The notes under the pieces are model-generated. The model did not search any database. It was not told where the DNA came from and saw nothing but the letters and a program-made list of their open reading frames with translations. Shown one piece after another: positions 12,727-15,205 of a stretch of DNA of 15,205 nucleotides; position 1 is the stretch's first letter; each line of letters begins with the position of its first letter. Source of the DNA: JAFHCF01 sp048497495 (GTDB lineage: Bacteria > Pseudomonadota > Alphaproteobacteria > Rhizobiales > Ancalomicrobiaceae); the NCBI GenBank assembly GCA_048497495.1, contig JAFHCF010000126.1:1-15205 (forward strand), in the 5' to 3' direction. The position numbers were made by a program, and so were the translations under genes.

Positions 12727-14745
12727 TCACTCCCGCCGGCGCCGGCGTCGCTCCCCGCCCCGCCCCTCGGCGTCGCCCGGGGGCGTGCCGCGGTCGAAGG
12801 TGAGGCCGAGGGCGGCCTCCAACTTCGGATAGGGATCGGACTTGTGGGGGATCGCCATGGCGGCGACGAAGTGGGCCTGAAAGGCCGGCTCCAGCGCCGT
12901 CTCGATCTTGTCGATGCGGCGCACCACCTCCTCGATCTCGGCCCGCGCCTTGGCGTCGAGCAGCGCGATGCGGGCGCCGGTACCGGCGGCGTTGCCGACC
13001 GAGACGATGCGGTCGAGGTCGCAATCGGGCACCAACCCCAGCACCATCGCGTATTTGACGTCGATGTGGGAGCCGAAGGCGCCGGCCAGCCCGATGCGGT
13101 CGACGCTCGTCACGCCATAGGCGTCCATCAGCAGGCGGATGCCGGCGTGCAGCGCCGCTTTCGCCAACTGGATGGCGCGGATGTCGGCTTGGGTGACGGT
13201 GATGCGCGGTTCGCCGTCGTGGAGCAGATAGGCGAAGGTGCGGCCTTCCGCCTCGATGCGGGGAGTGCGGGCGGCGAGCCCGCCGTCGACGATACCGTCG
13301 GGGGTGACCAGCCCGGCGAGCCGCATCTCGGCCACCACCTCGATGATGCCGGAACCGCAGATGCCGGTGACGCCGGTCGAGACGGTCGCCTCGGCGAAGC
13401 CGGGATCGTCGGACCACAGATCCGAGCCGATCACCTTGAAGCGCGGCTCCAGCGTCGCCCGATCGATGCGGACGCGCTCGATGGCGCCCGGCGCGGCGCG
13501 CTGGCCCGACGAGATCTGGGCGCCCTCGAAGGCCGGGCCGGTGGGCGACGAACAGGCGAGGAGGCGGGCGCGGTTGCCGAGCACGATCTCGGCGTTGGTG
13601 CCGACGTCGACCAGCAAGCGAACCTCGTCGGAGAGGTGCGGCCCTTCGGCCAGCACCATGCCGGCGGTGTCGGCGCCGACATGGCCGGCGATCAGCGGCA
13701 GGGCATAGACGGTGGCGCCAGGGGCGATGGCGAGGCCGATGTCGCGGGCGGGCACGCTCACGCCGGCGTCGAGGGCAAGCGCGAAGGGGGCGCCGCCGAG
13801 CTCGGTCGGGTCGAGGCCGAAGACCAGGTGATGCATGATCGGGTTGCCGACCAGGGTCACGTCGAGGACGTCGGCGGGCGTCAGGCCGGCTTCCGCCGTG
13901 ACGCTCTCGACCAGCGACCGCAACGCGCCGCGCACGGCAGCCGTCAGCTCGACCTCGCCGCCGGGGTGCATCATCACATAGGAGACGCGGCTCATCAGGT
14001 CTTCGCCGAAGCGGATCTGCGGGTTCATCAACCCGGCCGAGGCGACGACGTCGCCGGTCACGAGGTCGCAGAGATGGGCGGCGATGGTGGTGGAGCCGAC
14101 GTCGACGGCGAGGCCGTGGGCGACCTCGCGCAGGCCGGGGAAGACCGCGACCACATCGCGCCCTTCCGCGACCGCCACCGTGACCCGCCATTCGCCCTTG
14201 CGCAGGGTCTTCTGCAGGCCGGCGAGCACGGCGAGATCGGCGGCGACGGGGGCGAGGCCCCATTGCGCCGTCAGCGCCTCCTGCAGGCGGCGGAAATCGG
14301 ACGACGGGTCGTGCATGTCGGGTTCGCGGACCTCGACATAGTGCAGGCGGATGCGCGGATCGACGTCGATCGGGTGGGCCTCGGCGCGCTTCCTCACCAC
14401 TTGGCGATGGACCTGGGATTCCGGCGGCACGTCGAGCACTAAGTCACCGGTGATGCGGGCCTGACAGCCGAGGCGGCAGCCCTCGGCCAGCGCGCCGCGC
14501 TTCTCGACGTAGCGGTCCTCGACGGCATTCCACGGGGTGAGGTGATCAGGCGTCGAGACGATGCCGAGCTTGGGGTTGGCGCCGTCGACGGGCACCACCC
14601 GGCAGCGGCCGCAGATGCCGCGTCCACCGCAGACGCTGTCGAGATCGACCCCGAGACGCCGCGCGGCGTCGAGCACGGTGGTGCCGGCGGGGACGCGCTC
14701 GCGCTTGCCGGAGGGCGAGAAGAAGACGAGAGGATCCTGGGTCAA
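12727..14745 (-). CDS. RACo-like reductive activator of corrinoid proteins ([2Fe-2S] plus ASKHA domain, DUF4445)
   Basis: A 672-residue cytoplasmic protein. It begins with a plant-type ferredoxin domain: PLVFFSPSGKRERVPAGTTVL then SVCGGRGICGRC, giving Cys39-x5-Cys45-x2-Cys48, and a fourth ligand at Cys94 in CRLGCQ. A linker follows, then an ATPase of the actin/sugar-kinase fold: GLAVDVGSTTIAAHLCDL (Asp215, phosphate-1), LLVDVGTNAEIVLG (phosphate-2), GVTGICGSGIIEVVAEM, and GLAGAFGSHIDVKYA (adenosine motif). RACo proteins use ATP and an electron to return an inactive Co(II) corrinoid to Co(I) so that methyltransferases can work again. In alphaproteobacteria such genes usually accompany MttB-type methyltransferases for betaines or methylamines; none is visible here. 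The TTG at 14745 is chosen because it yields the usual N-terminus and there is no ATG or GTG nearby upstream. The Arg-rich C-terminal tail looks non-conserved. Confidence 0.9.
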   Translation of the reverse strand: MTQDPLVFFSPSGKRERVPAGTTVLDAARRLGVDLDSVCGGRGICGRCRVVPVDGANPKLGIVSTPDHLTPWNAVEDRYVEKRGALAEGCRLGCQARITGDLVLDVPPESQVHRQVVRKRAEAHPIDVDPRIRLHYVEVREPDMHDPSSDFRRLQEALTAQWGLAPVAADLAVLAGLQKTLRKGEWRVTVAVAEGRDVVAVFPGLREVAHGLAVDVGSTTIAAHLCDLVTGDVVASAGLMNPQIRFGEDLMSRVSYVMMHPGGEVELTAAVRGALRSLVESVTAEAGLTPADVLDVTLVGNPIMHHLVFGLDPTELGGAPFALALDAGVSVPARDIGLAIAPGATVYALPLIAGHVGADTAGMVLAEGPHLSDEVRLLVDVGTNAEIVLGNRARLLACSSPTGPAFEGAQISSGQRAAPGAIERVRIDRATLEPRFKVIGSDLWSDDPGFAEATVSTGVTGICGSGIIEVVAEMRLAGLVTPDGIVDGGLAARTPRIEAEGRTFAYLLHDGEPRITVTQADIRAIQLAKAALHAGIRLLMDAYGVTSVDRIGLAGAFGSHIDVKYAMVLGLVPDCDLDRIVSVGNAAGTGARIALLDAKARAEIEEVVRRIDKIETALEPAFQAHFVAAMAIPHKSDPYPKLEAALGLTFDRGTPPGDAEGRGGERRRRRRE

Positions 14746-14844
14746 GGTCAGGTTTCCGTCCTTGTGGGTGGCCTCGAGGGTGGGGATCGAGGGGTAGGCT
14801 ATACGGTGCGATGCGTCGATGGGGGGCGGGTTCGGGGAGATCCG

Positions 14845-14900
14845 GAGAGGGGTATGCGGCGGATCAAACCGGCACTGTGCAAGAGGAGACTCCGAATACC
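14845..14900 (+). repeat. Repeat unit X, copy 1
   Basis: A 56-nt unit beginning GAGAGGGGTATGCGGCGGAT and ending CTCCGAATACC, repeated in the same orientation 202 bp further right. Its first 11 bases (14845-14855) also pair perfectly with 14896-14906, so copy 1 can fold into a long stem-loop. Confidence 0.8.
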
Positions 14901-14938
14901 CCTCTCTCTGTCTCTCCCCCACAAGGGGGGAGAGGACG
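14897..14938 (+). repeat. Repeat unit Y, forward arm, with a CCCCCACAAGGGGGG hairpin
   Basis: A 42-nt arm whose reverse complement recurs at 15015-15056 with 39 of 42 bases identical. Inside it, 14912-14920 and 14926-14934 form a perfect 9-bp stem around ACAAG. The core resembles palindromic intergenic repeats common in Hyphomicrobiales genomes; that likeness is from memory. Confidence 0.8.
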
Positions 14939-15014
14939 GTGGGGCGATGGCCTTCGCAACATGGCGATCTTACCGCGTGGACGGAAGACGTGTCCCGATC
15001 GCCCTCCCCGTTGG

Positions 15015-15056
15015 CGTCCCCTCCCCCCTTGTGGGGGAGGGACAGGGAGAGGGGTA
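15015..15056 (-). repeat. Repeat unit Y, inverted arm
   Basis: Inverted copy of the arm at 14897-14938. Its own hairpin is CCCTCCCCC (15019-15027), loop CTTGT, GGGGGAGGG (15033-15041), the mirror image of the first. With the first arm it encloses a 76-bp unique centre, making a 160-bp element bounded by inverted repeats. Confidence 0.8.
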
Positions 15057-15104
15057 CGCGGCGGACCGCCCCGGCACTTCGCGCGCGAGGAAGCTCCGAA
15101 TGCC
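15047..15104 (+). repeat. Repeat unit X, copy 2
   Basis: A 58-nt unit in the same orientation as 14845-14900, starting GAGAGGGGTACGCGGCGGAC and ending CTCCGAATGCC. It differs by scattered substitutions and a 2-nt length difference in the middle. Its right end has lost the perfect pairing with its left end seen in copy 1. Confidence 0.75.
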
Positions 15105-15148
15105 GCTCCTCCTCCGGCCCTCCGCTTGCGCTTCGGGCGTTCGTCGCT

Positions 15149-15173
15149 CGAAGAGCACCACCGGCGCTCTTCG
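15149..15173. repeat. Inverted repeat near the right edge
   Basis: CGAAGAGC, nine bases, GCTCTTCG: perfect 8-bp arms. It could be a terminator stem for a gene beyond the window or part of the repeat mosaic; no T run is present on either side. Confidence 0.4.
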
Positions 15174-15205
15174 TCGGCGCGCACGCGCGCCGATCGCTTC
15201 TCACC

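Larger units (their letters stand above)
14746..15205. other. 460-bp non-coding region upstream of the RACo-like gene, largely repeat sequence
   Basis: Open frames cross this stretch on the minus strand, but their residues come from the palindromic repeats described separately and no protein family is recognisable. The first 100 bp (14746-14844) should hold the RACo promoter and leader; no cobalamin-riboswitch landmarks or clear -35/-10 pair were seen. The last 95 bp hold only a short inverted repeat. Confidence 0.6.

Noticed and set aside
12844..14442. 532-residue plus-strand frame opposite the RACo-like gene
   Set aside because: Antisense shadow; the minus-strand protein has all ferredoxin and ASKHA motifs.
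14746..14850. Cobalamin riboswitch in front of the RACo-like gene
   Set aside because: Expected because of the corrinoid link, but no B12-box or other conserved riboswitch segments were found in the leader on the minus strand.
14845..15104. CRISPR array
   Set aside because: Only two direct units with a 202-bp period, imperfect and mixed with inverted copies; no regular short spacers and no cas genes.
14746..15204. Extension of the RACo-like protein to the right edge, and other small minus-strand frames there
   Set aside because: The added residues (for example LSLPHKGGG and LSPLVGERQREGYS) are translations of the palindromic repeats, a common artefact in such genomes.

Overview
The window is about 15.2 kb of very GC-rich DNA, judged by eye, and reads as chromosome of an alphaproteobacterium, most likely Hyphomicrobiales (Rhizobiales). 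The reasons are a heme A synthase of COX15 type beside a DUF2842 protein, a GlxA-type AraC regulator, a RACo-like corrinoid activator, and hairpin repeats built on a CCCCCACAAGGGGG core, of the kind common between genes in that order. Ten complete genes and one partial gene are supported. I see no rRNA, tRNA, transposase, integrase, phage gene or CRISPR array.

Left edge (1-943): the N-terminal two-fifths or so of heme A synthase (minus strand, cut by the window) and, divergent from it, a 71-residue DUF2842 membrane protein. This is ordinary core-genome content.

Exopolysaccharide locus (996-9453): a CelD/HfsK-like GNAT acyltransferase; a Wzz/GumC-type polysaccharide co-polymerase whose C-terminal kinase-like domain has lost its ATP-binding motifs (minus strand); a short Wza/GumB-type export lipoprotein; a GT4 glycosyltransferase; an initiating polyprenyl-phosphate sugar phosphotransferase; and a Wzy/WaaL-like membrane polymerase that is translationally coupled to it. 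Together these cover initiation, one extension step, polymerisation, length control/export and a probable modification step of a Wzx/Wzy-type pathway. No Wzx flippase and only one extending glycosyltransferase are present, so the rest must lie elsewhere. The gene set resembles holdfast/unipolar-polysaccharide adhesin systems of stalked or budding alphaproteobacteria; that link is inference. The export genes diverge from a short AT-richer region with repeated ATTCGTTAA sites, and the GT4 gene has a 19-bp palindrome in its leader.

Metabolic and regulatory part (9708-14745): a GlxA-family regulator; a LysE-type exporter convergent with it across a strong hairpin terminator; an MsrQ-like heme membrane protein divergent from the exporter and lacking a neighbouring MsrP; and a RACo-like [2Fe-2S]/ASKHA protein that probably reactivates a corrinoid methyltransferase system. 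The regulator and RACo together hint at methylated-amine or betaine demethylation, but no methyltransferase is in view.

Right edge (14746-15205): about 460 bp with no credible gene, filled by a mosaic of palindromic repeats: two 42-nt arms in inverted orientation and two roughly 57-nt units in direct orientation, with a 202-bp period.
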